Notes: generated by a model not told the origin, from the letters alone. Shown: positions 16,257 through 25,510, counted from the stretch's first letter. The stretch is DNA of 64,000 bases from Arthrobacter nitroguajacolicus_D (GCF_031455195.1 NZ_JAVDSH010000003.1:124001-188000); one strand, 5' to 3'. Program-made: numbers and translations.

Positions 16257-17894
16257 TTACTTGCCGGTGATGTTGTAGTAGAGCGGGACGCCGTCCCAGC
16301 CGTAGTCAACATTCGAGACGCCGGTGCTCCAGCCACCCTGTGCTACCTGGTACCACAGCGGGATGGCAGGCAGGTCCTTCAAAAGGATTTCCTGCGCCTT
16401 GTTCATTGCCTTGTTGCCGTCGGAAACACTCGGGGCGGACAGGCCATCAGAGATAGCCTTGTCGAACTCCGGGTTCGCGTAGCGGGCATCGTTGGATCCT
16501 GCACCGGTCTTGTAGATCGGTCCGAGGAAGTTGTACAGCGACGGGTAGTCTGCCTGCCAGCCGGCACGGATCGAACCGGTCAGCTTGGCCGAGGTCGCGA
16601 GATCGCGGGCTTCCTTGAAGGTGGCGAACGGAAGGCCTTCGGCCTTGATGCCGAGGTTGTTCTTGAGCTGGTTGGTCATTGCCTCAACCCAAGCCTTGTG
16701 GCCGCCCTTGTCAGCGTTGTAGGCAACGGTGAAGACGGTGTTCGGATCCCACTTCTGGATGGCATCTGCCTTGGCCCAGAGGTCCTTGGCCTTGGCGGCG
16801 TCGAACTTCAGGTTGTCAGAACCGGGGATGCTGTCGCTGTAGCCGTCCAGGACGGGAGCAGTGAAGTCCTTGGCCGGCTGGCGTCCGCCGCTGAAGATGA
16901 CCTTGGTGATCTCATCGCGGTTGATGGCCATGGAGATGGCCTGGCGGCGCAGCTTGCCGGCTTCGCCACTCCATTCCGGCAGGTATTCCGGGATGGCGAT
17001 GGTCTGGTTGCCGGCGTACGGCTTCTCAATGAAGCGATCGCCGAGGTCGGTCTTGAAGTTCTTCAGTGCGCTGGTGGGGATGACCTGCAGGATGTCCAGG
17101 TTGTTGGACAGCAGGTCCTGGTATGCAGCGTCGTCGTTCTGGAAGATCTTGAACGTCACGCCGCCGTTCTTGGCCTTGCGGGGACCGTTGTAGTCAGCGT
17201 TGGGGACCAACTGGATCTGCACGTTGTGCTGCCAGCCGTTTTCCGCCATCTTGTACGGGCCATTGCCTACAGGCTTCTCGCCGTAGGTCTTGGGATCTGC
17301 AAGAGCTGCTGCCGGCACGGGCATGAAGGCCGTGTAGCCCAGACGCAGCGGCCAGTCAGACTCGGGCTGCTTGAGCTCGACGGTGAACGTGGTGTCGTCC
17401 ACGACCTTCAGGCCGGACATGGTCTCCACAGTGGAGCCTTCGGCGCTGGTCTCGTCGTAGCCCTTGATGCTCTCAAAGAAGGTGGCGCTGAGCTGTGCGT
17501 TCTTTGCTGCTGCACCGAAGTTCCACGAGTCAACGAACGTCTTGGCCGTGATGGCCTCGCCGTTGGTGAACTTCTGGTCCTTCTTCAGCTTGATGGTGAA
17601 GTTCTTGGCGTCGGGCGCCTCAATGGACTCCGCCAGCTCGTTGACAGGTTTACCGGACGGGTCGTAGCTGACGAGGCCAGAGAAGATCAGCGTGGCAATC
17701 TTGCCACCGCCAACCTCGTTGATGTCGGCCGGCATGAGCGGGCGCTGCGGCTCAGAGCCGTCAGCAATGATGACCTTGTTGGGGTCGCCCGCGGATGAAC
17801 CGGAGTTGTTGCTACCGCCGCCACCGCAACCGGTGGCAGCGAGGGCGATGATCGCCGCTACGCCTAGAGCTTTGGAAGTGCGCGAGAAACGCAT
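16257..17894 (-). CDS. Peptide ABC transporter substrate-binding lipoprotein
   Basis: 545 residues of the SBP family 5 (DppA/OppA class). The signal peptide ends in the lipobox AATGC, so the protein is anchored outside the membrane and delivers peptides to the permease pair encoded downstream. The mature part has the family pattern, with GNGPYKM and AISMAINRDEI visible. The ATG at 17894 follows a strong AGGAGG. The ligand cannot be told from sequence, and this family also binds nickel and sugars. Confidence 0.92.
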   Translation of the reverse strand: MRFSRTSKALGVAAIIALAATGCGGGGSNNSGSSAGDPNKVIIADGSEPQRPLMPADINEVGGGKIATLIFSGLVSYDPSGKPVNELAESIEAPDAKNFTIKLKKDQKFTNGEAITAKTFVDSWNFGAAAKNAQLSATFFESIKGYDETSAEGSTVETMSGLKVVDDTTFTVELKQPESDWPLRLGYTAFMPVPAAALADPKTYGEKPVGNGPYKMAENGWQHNVQIQLVPNADYNGPRKAKNGGVTFKIFQNDDAAYQDLLSNNLDILQVIPTSALKNFKTDLGDRFIEKPYAGNQTIAIPEYLPEWSGEAGKLRRQAISMAINRDEITKVIFSGGRQPAKDFTAPVLDGYSDSIPGSDNLKFDAAKAKDLWAKADAIQKWDPNTVFTVAYNADKGGHKAWVEAMTNQLKNNLGIKAEGLPFATFKEARDLATSAKLTGSIRAGWQADYPSLYNFLGPIYKTGAGSNDARYANPEFDKAISDGLSAPSVSDGNKAMNKAQEILLKDLPAIPLWYQVAQGGWSTGVSNVDYGWDGVPLYYNITGK

Positions 17895-18187
17895 TCCGCC
17901 TCCTATGAGTCGGGGAGTTGAGCAGGGGAAATTCGTGATTCCCCCCAGGCACAGGCACAGTTTCCTACTGTGACGTTGCCTACATGTGAGTGTAAGCCTA
18001 CCCACATTGCGTCCGGATGTTGGAACATGCTGGCCAAACTGTAACCGTTCCGCAACCTCTAGATGCCTAAAACGCCGGGAATTTCAAGTCAAACGCTACT
18101 CGGTGGTAGCATTCGCTGTCTGACAGCAGGACAGGAACCTTTTTCGCCTGCGTCGGGGCGCCGTCGGGCCGCCGTCGGGCATGTAGT
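17895..18187. promoter_or_regulatory. Divergent promoter region of the peptide transporter and phosphatase genes
   Basis: No gene is seen in these roughly 300 bases. CACAGT-TTCCT-ACTGTG (17956-17972) is a perfect inverted repeat in the leader of the binding-protein gene and a candidate operator. TACACT on the minus strand (17989-17994) is a possible -10 box just upstream of it. A short GCCGTCGGGC direct repeat lies at about 18161-18181. Confidence 0.45.
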
Positions 18188-18193
18188 TAGGCT
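18188..18193 (+). promoter_or_regulatory. Probable -10 box of the histidine phosphatase gene (leaderless)
   Basis: TAGGCT with six bases (GGGTGG) to the ATG at 18200. Confidence 0.5.
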
Positions 18194-18199
18194 GGGTGG

Positions 18200-18892
18200 A
18201 TGGCGACAGTTATCCTCGTGCGGCACGGACGCACCACAGCCAATGCCTCCGGACTCCTGGCTGGCCGGGCCCCGGGCGTCAGCCTCGACCAGATCGGCCG
18301 CGACCAGGCAGCCGTCACCGGAGACCGGCTTGCGCCGGTGTCATTGGTCGGGGTGGTGTCGAGCCCTCTTGAGCGTTGCCAGGAGACCGCCCAGCTCATC
18401 CTTGACCGCCAGGACGGCTCGCCCTACTCCCCGATCGAACCTGCGCTCACCGAGTGTGATTACGGCCAGTGGCAGGGACGCAAGCTCAGTGAGCTTGCGG
18501 GCGAGGACCTGTGGCAAGTCGTACAATCCCAACCATCCGCAGCCGTCTTTCCCGGCGGCGAGTCGATGGCCGCCATGCAGGCCCGCTCAGTAGCAGCCAT
18601 CAGGCGCCACGATGCAGCTTTCGAAGCCGAACACGGTCCGGAGTCCGTATGGGTGGCGGTCAGCCATGGCGACGTCATCAAATCCATCCTCGCCGATGCG
18701 CTGGGAATGCACCTTGACCTCTTCCAGCGCCTCAGCGTTGACCCCGCCTCGGTATCGATTGTCCGCTACGGCTCCCCTCGGCCTACCGTCGTCGCGACCA
18801 ACACTGTGGCCGGCGATCTGTCCTGGCTCTCCAAGGCTGTGCCTTCCGGCGACGCTCCGGTTGGCGGCGGCGCAGGGCATACGACGCCGTGA
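18200..18892 (+). CDS. Histidine phosphatase superfamily protein (MSMEG_4193 type)
   Basis: 230 residues. The phosphoglycerate-mutase-like catalytic motif LVRHGRTTAN is at residues 6-15, with the His that is phosphorylated. Further active-site parts are SSPLERCQET near 54-63, a Glu in ECDYGQW and the second His in VSHGDVIKSIL. This subgroup is found next to DUF3090 and SCO1664-type genes in actinobacteria, as here. Its substrate is not known. A leaderless promoter is likely. Confidence 0.88.
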   Translation: MATVILVRHGRTTANASGLLAGRAPGVSLDQIGRDQAAVTGDRLAPVSLVGVVSSPLERCQETAQLILDRQDGSPYSPIEPALTECDYGQWQGRKLSELAGEDLWQVVQSQPSAAVFPGGESMAAMQARSVAAIRRHDAAFEAEHGPESVWVAVSHGDVIKSILADALGMHLDLFQRLSVDPASVSIVRYGSPRPTVVATNTVAGDLSWLSKAVPSGDAPVGGGAGHTTP

Positions 18893-18904
18893 GCGTCCTC
18901 TGCC

Positions 18905-18910
18905 TAGAAT
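18905..18910 (+). promoter_or_regulatory. Probable -10 box of the DUF3090 gene (leaderless)
   Basis: TAGAAT with six bases (ATTGAC) to the ATG at 18917. This suggests a separate promoter inside the three-gene cluster. Confidence 0.55.
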
Positions 18911-18916
18911 ATTGAC

Positions 18917-19468
18917 ATGCCTACACGTGTTCACGAGTTTGCCTGGCCCGATCGGGTGGTGATTGGCACGATCGGTCTTCCGGGAGCGCGCACGTTCTAC
19001 CTGCAGGTGCGCGCAGGGAAGCAGATCGTCAGTATCGCCCTGGAAAAACAACAGTCGGCTCTCCTGGCCGAGAAGATCGACGAGGTTCTCGACCAGCTCA
19101 TCACGGTCGGAGGCAACCCCTTCAGCGTTCCCACGGGCACTCCCATTGAGCTTGTCGACAATGACCCGTTGGAGGCCGTTGAGGAGCAGTTCCGTACCGG
19201 AGCCATCAGCCTTGGTTGGGACCCAACAACGGCCCAAGTCGTCATAGAGGCCTACCCCATCTCCGAGCTTGATGATGAGGACGATGAGGCACTGGACGTG
19301 GACGATGCCACTGACGGCGAAATGCTGCTGGTGCGAATGCCGGTAGGCACCGCCCGTGCTTTCGCCAAACGCACCCGGGAAGTCGTGGGTGCTGGCCGTC
19401 CGCTGTGCCCGCTGTGCGGCAACCCGATGGATGCCGAAGGTCACGTCTGCCCCTCCCCCGGGTTCTGA
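18917..19468 (+). CDS. DUF3090 family protein
   Basis: 183 residues matching the actinobacterial DUF3090 family by layout. An N-terminal RVHEFAWPDRVVIGTIGLPGARTFYLQ region is followed by an acidic middle (DDEDDEALDVDDATDGE) and a C-terminal zinc-ribbon-like CPLCGNPMDAEGHVC with three cysteines and a His. Its biochemical role is unknown. The stop overlaps the start of the next gene (TGATG), showing translational coupling with the kinase-like protein. Confidence 0.9.
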   Translation: MPTRVHEFAWPDRVVIGTIGLPGARTFYLQVRAGKQIVSIALEKQQSALLAEKIDEVLDQLITVGGNPFSVPTGTPIELVDNDPLEAVEEQFRTGAISLGWDPTTAQVVIEAYPISELDDEDDEALDVDDATDGEMLLVRMPVGTARAFAKRTREVVGAGRPLCPLCGNPMDAEGHVCPSPGF

Positions 19469-20235
19469 TGCCGACGCCGGACCTGCTGACCGCGGAGCTC
19501 ACCCTCACCGGACGCATCACGACGGCATCCAACGCCACCTTCCTTGGCACCATCGGCGAACTCGTGGTGGTCTACAAGCCCAAGGCCGGTGAGAGCCCGC
19601 TCTGGGATTTTCCCAGCGGTACCCTGGCGCATCGTGAGGTGGCCGCCTATCTGGTCTCGGAGACCTTCGGGTGGGGCGTCGTTCCTCGCACGTGGCTGCG
19701 CGATGGCCCACTGGGAGAAGGAATGGTGCAGCTGTGGCAGGACCAGGACCCGGCCCAAAACGCCGTGGATCTGGTGGCTGCGGATTCAGTGCCGGAGACG
19801 GGTTGGAAGCGTGTTCTCGAAGGCCAGGACGAGAACGGACGCACCGTTGCGCTGGTCCACGAAGATACGCTGGCCCTCAGGCGCACAGCGGTGTTCGACG
19901 TCGTGGTGAACAACGCCGACCGCAAAGGTGACCACATTCTTGCCATGGCTGACGGACACCGGCACGGCGTAGACCATGGGCTCACCTTTCACCAGGACCA
20001 TAAGCTGCGTACGGTGCTGTGGGGATGGATCGGGGACGCCCTGAACACAGATGAACTCGCCGGACTGGATCGTGTCCGCGACGGCCTCCAGGGCGAGCTG
20101 GGTCAACAACTGGCGGGGCTGCTCAGCGCCGAAGAAGTCGAAGCACTTGCTCTGCGCTGCGACCGCTTGCGCTCTGATGGGCAATTCCCCGCGCCCAGCG
20201 GACGAGCCTCGGCGGTACCCTGGCCGTTGTTCTAG
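19468..20235 (+). CDS. SCO1664-type kinase-like protein
   Basis: 255 residues of the SCO1664 family, distantly related to phosphatidylinositol 3-/4-kinases. Visible kinase-like parts are VVYKPKAGESPLWDFP (nucleotide-binding lysine), FDVVVNNADRKGDHIL (catalytic loop) and HGVDHGLTFH (metal-binding loop). The substrate is unknown. In many actinobacteria the next gene is mshC of mycothiol synthesis. It is not here, and an unrelated minus-strand gene follows. Confidence 0.88.
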   Translation: MPTPDLLTAELTLTGRITTASNATFLGTIGELVVVYKPKAGESPLWDFPSGTLAHREVAAYLVSETFGWGVVPRTWLRDGPLGEGMVQLWQDQDPAQNAVDLVAADSVPETGWKRVLEGQDENGRTVALVHEDTLALRRTAVFDVVVNNADRKGDHILAMADGHRHGVDHGLTFHQDHKLRTVLWGWIGDALNTDELAGLDRVRDGLQGELGQQLAGLLSAEEVEALALRCDRLRSDGQFPAPSGRASAVPWPLF

Positions 20236-20284
20236 GTGTGAACTCAAGCACTATCAAAGCCAATCCGCTGCTGCCGCCCGGCCG

Positions 20285-20797
20285 TCAACCGATTATGTAC
20301 GCGAGTCCGCGCCCATCGGCAGCCACAGCGGCAGCAAACCGGCTGGCACGATGCAAGTACTCGGCGGCATAGGCCGCATCGGCATCCAGTGAAGTGCCGG
20401 GCGAGAGGCTGGCTATGATGTCGCCGTCACTTATGTGTTCAAGATCCCGAGCGACCGCCGCGACAGCGTCAGGCGGAAGTGCGCGCACCCACGGTCGCCA
20501 AGAACAGCCATCGTCGTCGAAATCCACTTGCCCCTCAAACATCTGATATGCCACCCTCGGCGTTGCGTCTGAACGTCGGGGAGCGGTCGCCCGCTGCAGG
20601 AATCTCCAGGCCTTATCAAGGTACAGGAAGTCACGTTCTGGAAGCGCCGGCACGGAGCCCACGATGCCCATCATGGAGCCTGGCTCGACTCCCCACGCGT
20701 CCGAGAGGGGATCGGATCCAATCATTGACTTCGGGTCAGCCAGTGCTTTCCCGGTCTGATCGCTGTCGAATGCATAAGCGTAATACCTGATTCCCAT
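20285..20797 (-). CDS. Probable DUF1877-type protein
   Basis: 170 residues beginning MGIRYYAYAFD. The LYLDKAWRFLQRAT segment and a region of the type RVAYQMFEGQV resemble DUF1877 (YfbM-like) proteins. There is no signal peptide or membrane segment and no catalytic motif. The ATG at 20797 matches the family start; the ribosome-binding site is weak. It is isolated, with convergent SCO1664 on one side and ychF downstream on the same strand. The family call is moderate. Confidence 0.6.
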   Translation of the reverse strand: MGIRYYAYAFDSDQTGKALADPKSMIGSDPLSDAWGVEPGSMMGIVGSVPALPERDFLYLDKAWRFLQRATAPRRSDATPRVAYQMFEGQVDFDDDGCSWRPWVRALPPDAVAAVARDLEHISDGDIIASLSPGTSLDADAAYAAEYLHRASRFAAAVAADGRGLAYIIG

Positions 20798-20918
20798 AAA
20801 GACAGTCTGGGCCGGACAGCGTGCTGCCCAGCCCACAAAACTGCCCTATGTGGAAAACGAGTGGCTGCCTGACAGGATCTCAATCTCCGCTCTGACGGCA
20901 GCGAACTGGCCCGAACTG

Positions 20919-22004
20919 CTAGACGTTGAAGCGGAACTCCACCACGTCGCCGTCGGCCATCACGTATTCTTTGCCTTCAATACGAACCTTGCCGCGGGAC
21001 TTTGCCTCAGCCATGGAGCCGGCGTCGATGAGGTCGTCGAAGGAGACAACTTCGGCCTTGATGAAGCCGCGCTGGAAGTCGGAGTGGATGACGCCGGCGG
21101 CCTGCGGAGCGGTGTCGCCCTGGCGGATGGTCCATGCACGGGTTTCCTTCGGGCCGGCAGTCAGGTAGGTCTGAAGGCCGAGAGTGTGGAATCCAACGCG
21201 TGCCAGCTGGTCCAGGCCAGACTCACTCTGACCGTTCATTTCCAGCATTTCGCGGGCTTCTTCCTCGTCCAGTTCAACGAGGTCTGATTCCAGCTTGGCG
21301 TCCAGGAAGACCGCGTCGGCCGGGGCAACGAGGGCACGGAGTTCTTCCTGCTTGGCGGGGTCGCCCAGGATGCCTTCATCGGCATTGAAAACGTAGATGA
21401 AGGGCTTGGCCGTAAGAAGTCCGAGCTCCTTGAGGTGCTCCATCTCCAGTTTGTCGCTCTTGATGGAGGAGAAGATCGTGTCGCCGCGCTCCAGCACAGC
21501 CTGGGCAGCCTTGATGGCAGCCAGCTCGGCAGCTTCGCGCTTCTTGATCTTGACTTCTTTTTCGATGCGCGGGATCGCGTTTTCGATGGTCTGGAGGTCA
21601 GCCAGGATCAGCTCGGTGTTGATGGTTTCCATATCGGAGCGCGGATCAACCTTGCCGTCCACGTGGATGACATCCGGGTCATCGAACACACGGACTACCT
21701 GCGCTATGGCTTCGGCCTCGCGGATGTTAGCCAGGAACTTGTTGCCCAGGCCTTCGCCCTCGGAGGCGCCCTTGACGATACCTGCAATGTCCACGAAAGA
21801 CACCGGCGCGGGCAGCAGCTTCTGGGAACCGAAGATCTCGGCCAGCTTGGCCAGGCGCGGATCCGGCAGGTTGACCACGCCGACGTTCGGCTCGATGGTC
21901 GCGAACGGATAGTTCGCGGCGAGCACCTGGTTACGGGTCAGTGCGTTGAAAAGGGTTGATTTGCCGACGTTGGGCAGTCCGACGATGCCAATAGTAAGAG
22001 CCAC
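20919..22004 (-). CDS. ychF: Redox-regulated ATPase YchF (Obg family)
   Basis: 361 residues, the normal YchF length. It has a P-loop GLPNVGKST, then DIAGIVKGASEGEGLGNKFL. NADE replaces the NKxD guanine-specificity motif, which is why YchF proteins prefer ATP. The C-terminal TGS domain ends in VEFRFNV. It associates with ribosomes and stress responses in known bacteria. The GTG at 22004 gives the standard ALTIGIVGLPN start and sits eight bases from a TAGAAT box; an ATG at 22010 is an alternative. The frame continues upstream only as a shadow of rmuC. Confidence 0.95.
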   Translation of the reverse strand: MALTIGIVGLPNVGKSTLFNALTRNQVLAANYPFATIEPNVGVVNLPDPRLAKLAEIFGSQKLLPAPVSFVDIAGIVKGASEGEGLGNKFLANIREAEAIAQVVRVFDDPDVIHVDGKVDPRSDMETINTELILADLQTIENAIPRIEKEVKIKKREAAELAAIKAAQAVLERGDTIFSSIKSDKLEMEHLKELGLLTAKPFIYVFNADEGILGDPAKQEELRALVAPADAVFLDAKLESDLVELDEEEAREMLEMNGQSESGLDQLARVGFHTLGLQTYLTAGPKETRAWTIRQGDTAPQAAGVIHSDFQRGFIKAEVVSFDDLIDAGSMAEAKSRGKVRIEGKEYVMADGDVVEFRFNV

Positions 22005-22012
22005 GAGCATTG

Positions 22013-22018
22013 ATTCTA
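22013..22018 (-). promoter_or_regulatory. Probable -10 box of ychF (leaderless)
   Basis: TAGAAT on the minus strand with eight bases to the GTG start of ychF. It is too close to allow a leader with a Shine-Dalgarno site. Confidence 0.5.
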
Positions 22019-22119
22019 CCCGTTGATACCTGGTCCATGCTTGTTCGGCCCAACGCTGTGGCGACCCCCACGGCCACAACCTCACTAAAACTGTCGTACC
22101 CCTGTGACAGGGTTGCCAC

Positions 22120-23349
22120 ATGGATGGATTTGGATTGGTTTTGGCACTGCTCATGTTGCTGATCGGCGCGGCCGTGGGCCTGGCTGCTGGATACGTCGTC
22201 TTCCGACGCCGGGGCGCCGGCTTGGAGGAGGACTTCGACGCCGTATCGTCGCGCCTTTCGGAGGTGACGGCGCAGCTCGCAGCAGCCGACGCCGAGCGGC
22301 GGCTTTTGTTTACACAGAACCGCGAGCTGAGCGCAGCAAGGAATTCTGACGGAAGTGTCCTGCGCGCCCTGGCGCCCGTGGCGGAAAAGTTGACCGCGGT
22401 GCAGCAGCAGGTTTCGCTGCTCGAACGTGACCGCGTTGAGCAGTACGGACAGCTCGCCCAGCAATTGCAGGACGCCCGTTCATCCGACGAACAGTTGCTC
22501 CGGTCAACCCATGCCCTTGCCTCTGCCCTGCGTTCCAACAGCGCACGCGGGCAGTGGGGCGAAGTGCAGCTTCGCCGTGTGGTTGAAGCTTCCGGGATGC
22601 TCAGGCACGTGGACTTCCATGAGCAGGTCCACTCGGGCCGCACCGAGAACACATTGCGACCCGACCTTGTGGTCCAGTTGCCCGGGGATAAGCAGTTGGT
22701 GGTGGACGCCAAGGTCCCACTGGCCTCCTACCTCGCGGCACAGGAACAGCTCCACGGAGACGGGGCATTCGGTGAATCGGTAACGCAAGCCTCCGCCCAC
22801 GATTCCAAGACCCTCCTGGCCCAGCACGCAAAAGCCTTGAAGGCGCACATCGACGCCTTGGCCGGAAAGAAGTACTGGGACATCCCCGGGAACTCACCGG
22901 AACTGGTGATTTGCTTCCTCCCGGCCGAGTCCATCCTTGCCTCTGCCCTTGAGGCCGACCCCGGCCTGCTTGAACACGCACTGTCCAGGAACGTCGTCCT
23001 GGCATCACCCGGGACGTTGTTGGCAGTCCTCAAGTCGGTGGCCTTCACGTGGCGGCAGGACGTCCTCACCGACAGCGCGCACGAGCTGTTCGAGCTCGCC
23101 AAGCAGCTCTACGAGCGCATGGGCACCTTGGGAGAGAACGTCAGCAAGCTGGGAAGCTCCCTCAAGACGTCCGTGGACCGCTACAACGCCATGGTGGGCA
23201 CCCTCGAAGCCCGGGTGCTCCCGACCGCACGGAAGTTGAACACCATGGACGATGCAGGCCTCACGGCCCCCATGTCCGTGGAAGCTGTTCCCCGGGCATT
23301 GGCAGCCCCGGAACTCCTTACGGAGGAGCCCCAAGAGTCTGCTGCTTAA
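22120..23349 (+). CDS. rmuC: DNA recombination protein RmuC
   Basis: 409 residues. An N-terminal membrane helix (about 5-27) anchors a long coiled coil rich in Gln, Glu and Arg (about 35-120). The RmuC nuclease-like domain follows, with VVDAKVPLASYL containing the PD-(D/E)XK-type Asp and Lys region, then LPAESILASALEADP. RmuC limits recombination at inverted repeats in E. coli; its activity here is inferred. It is divergent from ychF and convergent with ispH, so it is likely transcribed alone. Confidence 0.9.
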   Translation: MDGFGLVLALLMLLIGAAVGLAAGYVVFRRRGAGLEEDFDAVSSRLSEVTAQLAAADAERRLLFTQNRELSAARNSDGSVLRALAPVAEKLTAVQQQVSLLERDRVEQYGQLAQQLQDARSSDEQLLRSTHALASALRSNSARGQWGEVQLRRVVEASGMLRHVDFHEQVHSGRTENTLRPDLVVQLPGDKQLVVDAKVPLASYLAAQEQLHGDGAFGESVTQASAHDSKTLLAQHAKALKAHIDALAGKKYWDIPGNSPELVICFLPAESILASALEADPGLLEHALSRNVVLASPGTLLAVLKSVAFTWRQDVLTDSAHELFELAKQLYERMGTLGENVSKLGSSLKTSVDRYNAMVGTLEARVLPTARKLNTMDDAGLTAPMSVEAVPRALAAPELLTEEPQESAA

Positions 23350-23353
23350 CGAA

Positions 23354-23406
23354 CTGGCCCGCAGTGGCGACCACTTCCATCAGGAAGGGCGTCCGCTGCG
23401 GGCCAG
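23354..23406. terminator. Hairpin between rmuC and ispH
   Basis: CTGGCCCGCAG (23354-23364) pairs with CTGCGGGCCAG (23396-23406) in the gap between the two convergent genes. There is no clear T tract. Confidence 0.55.
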
Positions 23407-23424
23407 ATCCATAACAGCCTCTTG

Positions 23425-24510
23425 CTAGGACGTAGGACGGTTCCCGCGGCCACCCAGGGCCCGGGTCACGTCGCCGGCCTTTTTCAAAGTGGCCCGCAGC
23501 TCCTTGGGGAGCGAGAAGAGGAGATCTTCCTCCGCCGTTACCACTTCCTGGACTTCGCCATAGCCGTAGTCGGCCAGCAGGCGCAGGACATCCTGGACGA
23601 GAACTTCGGGGACGGACGCACCGGAGGTTACGCCGACGGTCGCGACGCCTTCGAACCAGGCTTCGTCCACCTCGTTGGCGAAGTCCACGCGGTAGGAGCT
23701 CTTGGCCCCGTACTCGAGGGCAACTTCAACCAGGCGTACCGAGTTCGATGAGTTAGCCGAACCAACCACAATAACCAAGTCAGCCTGCGGCGCGATCTTC
23801 TTGATGGCCACCTGACGGTTGGTGGTGGCATAGCAGATGTCGTCGCTGGGCGGATCCTGGAGCGTCGGGAAACGGTCCTTCAGGAGGCGGACGGTCTCCA
23901 TGGTTTCATCTACGCTCAACGTGGTCTGCGAGAGCCAGATGGTCTTCTCGGGATCGCGCACTGTGACCTTGTCCACCTCGTGCGGACCGTTGATGATTTG
24001 GATGTGCTCGGGAGCCTCGCCGGCTGTGCCCTCGACTTCCTCGTGGCCTTCGTGACCGATGAGAAGAATGTCGTAGTCGTCCTTGGCAAAGCGCACGGCT
24101 TCGCGGTGGACTTTGGTGACCAGCGGGCACGTCGCGTCAATGGTGCGCAAGCCACGGTCCTCTGCCGACTGGACCACTGCCGGTGAAACTCCGTGGGCGG
24201 AGAAAATCACCAGTGCGCCTTCGGGAACCTCGTCCGTTTCCTCAACGAAGATGGCCCCTTGTTCTTCAAGCGAGCTGACCACGTGGACGTTATGGACGAT
24301 CTGCTTGCGAACGTAGACGGGAGGACCGTAGTGCTCCAGTGCCTTTTCGACGGCAATGACAGCCCTGTCCACGCCGGCGCAATAACCGCGGGGAGCTGCC
24401 AACAGCACCTTCTTGGGACCCGTGACAGGTGCCGCTGCTTGTACCTCTTCCGGCGATCGCCGTCTCCGGGGCACGCTGGGCATCGGAATGGAAATTGCTG
24501 TGGAGGTCAT
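23425..24510 (-). CDS. ispH: 4-hydroxy-3-methylbut-2-enyl diphosphate reductase
   Basis: Last enzyme of the MEP pathway. It reduces HMBPP to IPP and DMAPP with a 4Fe-4S cluster. The 361-residue protein has the three cluster cysteines in GYCAGVDRAV, ATCPLVTKVHREA and DDICYATTNRQ, plus GHEGHEEVEGTAGE with the substrate-binding His and Glu. A 30-residue N-terminal extension precedes the conserved core. The ATG at 24510 has TAACAT six bases upstream and no Shine-Dalgarno site, so it looks leaderless. Confidence 0.96.
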   Translation of the reverse strand: MTSTAISIPMPSVPRRRRSPEEVQAAAPVTGPKKVLLAAPRGYCAGVDRAVIAVEKALEHYGPPVYVRKQIVHNVHVVSSLEEQGAIFVEETDEVPEGALVIFSAHGVSPAVVQSAEDRGLRTIDATCPLVTKVHREAVRFAKDDYDILLIGHEGHEEVEGTAGEAPEHIQIINGPHEVDKVTVRDPEKTIWLSQTTLSVDETMETVRLLKDRFPTLQDPPSDDICYATTNRQVAIKKIAPQADLVIVVGSANSSNSVRLVEVALEYGAKSSYRVDFANEVDEAWFEGVATVGVTSGASVPEVLVQDVLRLLADYGYGEVQEVVTAEEDLLFSLPKELRATLKKAGDVTRALGGRGNRPTS

Positions 24511-24516
24511 CCCACA

Positions 24517-24522
24517 ATGTTA
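24517..24522 (-). promoter_or_regulatory. Probable -10 box of ispH (leaderless)
   Basis: TAACAT on the minus strand with six bases (TGTGGG) to the ATG of ispH. Confidence 0.5.
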
Positions 24523-24534
24523 CCGGTCAGGCGA

Positions 24535-25440
24535 TTATCCCCGGGCATAAGGTGATGGCCGTCTCGCGGAAATGATCCAAACGACGAAGCCGATCACCAA
24601 CAATGCCGCCGAGACAAGGGCTGTCACCGTTGTCCAGGGACCGAAACCGGACTGGACTGCCGACAGGAACTTACCGGCGAACAGCCCCGCCAGTTCGCTG
24701 CCGTTGGAGCGGTTACCGACCGCGCCTGCAGCGACATTCAGTCCAGCCCACCAGAGACCCGCCACGGCCAAACCACCCAGTCCGAGGAACGCGAGGACCA
24801 CCGGCCGCCTGCGTGCCACGAACAAAGCCAGCAACGCCGAAACGAAAGCTCCCAGGGCGGCAACCCACCACAAGGGGGCAAAGGTCGCGACCCGTTCCAC
24901 CAGTTGGCGGTGGGACGGCTCACCCAACGAAATCAGCCTTTCAGAGGGGACATCCACGCGGACGCGCGTGGCCTCGGCAAAGTGGTCACGGATCAGCCTG
25001 ACCAGGGGCGCAATGTCCAGGACCAGGGCCGTGGAAGCACCGGATTCTTCCGGCTGCCCAGCCGCACCGAAGTTCAGTTTGTGGCTGTTCCTTACTGTCT
25101 CTTCCCAAGCCTGCGGATAGTCGCTCCAGGACTGCATCCCGGACGCCGCCTGTTCAAGAACCCCGGCTGCCAGGGATTTGATGGGACCCGGGAGGTTGAC
25201 TGAGGATTCGAAGGAGCCCACGGCAGCATCAGCGAGACGCGCCTGGAAATCGGGGTCACTGCCCAATCCACCGGCAATGCGGGTAAAGCCATCTTCCTGA
25301 ACAATGTTCTGGTCCACCCACGCGGCTGGAACGGCGACGGCGGTGAGCAGGAGCGCGAGGATCACTCCCAGTGCTGAAACGAAAGTACGCAAGGTCATCC
25401 TCGGGGTCGGGGCCAGTGCCACCATCCTAGGTCTGTCCAC
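24535..25440 (-). CDS. Membrane protein with large external domain, unknown function
   Basis: About 301 residues. One membrane helix near 17-40 is followed by an external region of roughly 150 residues with many charged and Trp residues. Three further helices follow at about 185-212, 216-238 and 266-292, and the protein ends in a short basic tail. No family is recognised. The start is uncertain: GTG at 25440 or ATG at 25425 or 25398, none with a good ribosome-binding site. It lies 24 bases upstream of ispH on the same strand, but ispH seems to have its own promoter. Confidence 0.7.
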   Translation of the reverse strand: MDRPRMVALAPTPRMTLRTFVSALGVILALLLTAVAVPAAWVDQNIVQEDGFTRIAGGLGSDPDFQARLADAAVGSFESSVNLPGPIKSLAAGVLEQAASGMQSWSDYPQAWEETVRNSHKLNFGAAGQPEESGASTALVLDIAPLVRLIRDHFAEATRVRVDVPSERLISLGEPSHRQLVERVATFAPLWWVAALGAFVSALLALFVARRRPVVLAFLGLGGLAVAGLWWAGLNVAAGAVGNRSNGSELAGLFAGKFLSAVQSGFGPWTTVTALVSAALLVIGFVVWIISARRPSPYARG

Positions 25441-25510
25441 ATGATCCGAAAAATGTCGGAGCCACCGGTAAAGCTATGGATAGAGTTGGAACGCGGCCCG
25501 GCACTCCTTG

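Noticed and set aside
22005..22712. An N-terminal extension of YchF by about 235 residues
   Set aside because: The frame is open because it lies antisense to rmuC. YchF proteins start at the ALTIGIVGLPN segment, and a -10 box sits just upstream of it.
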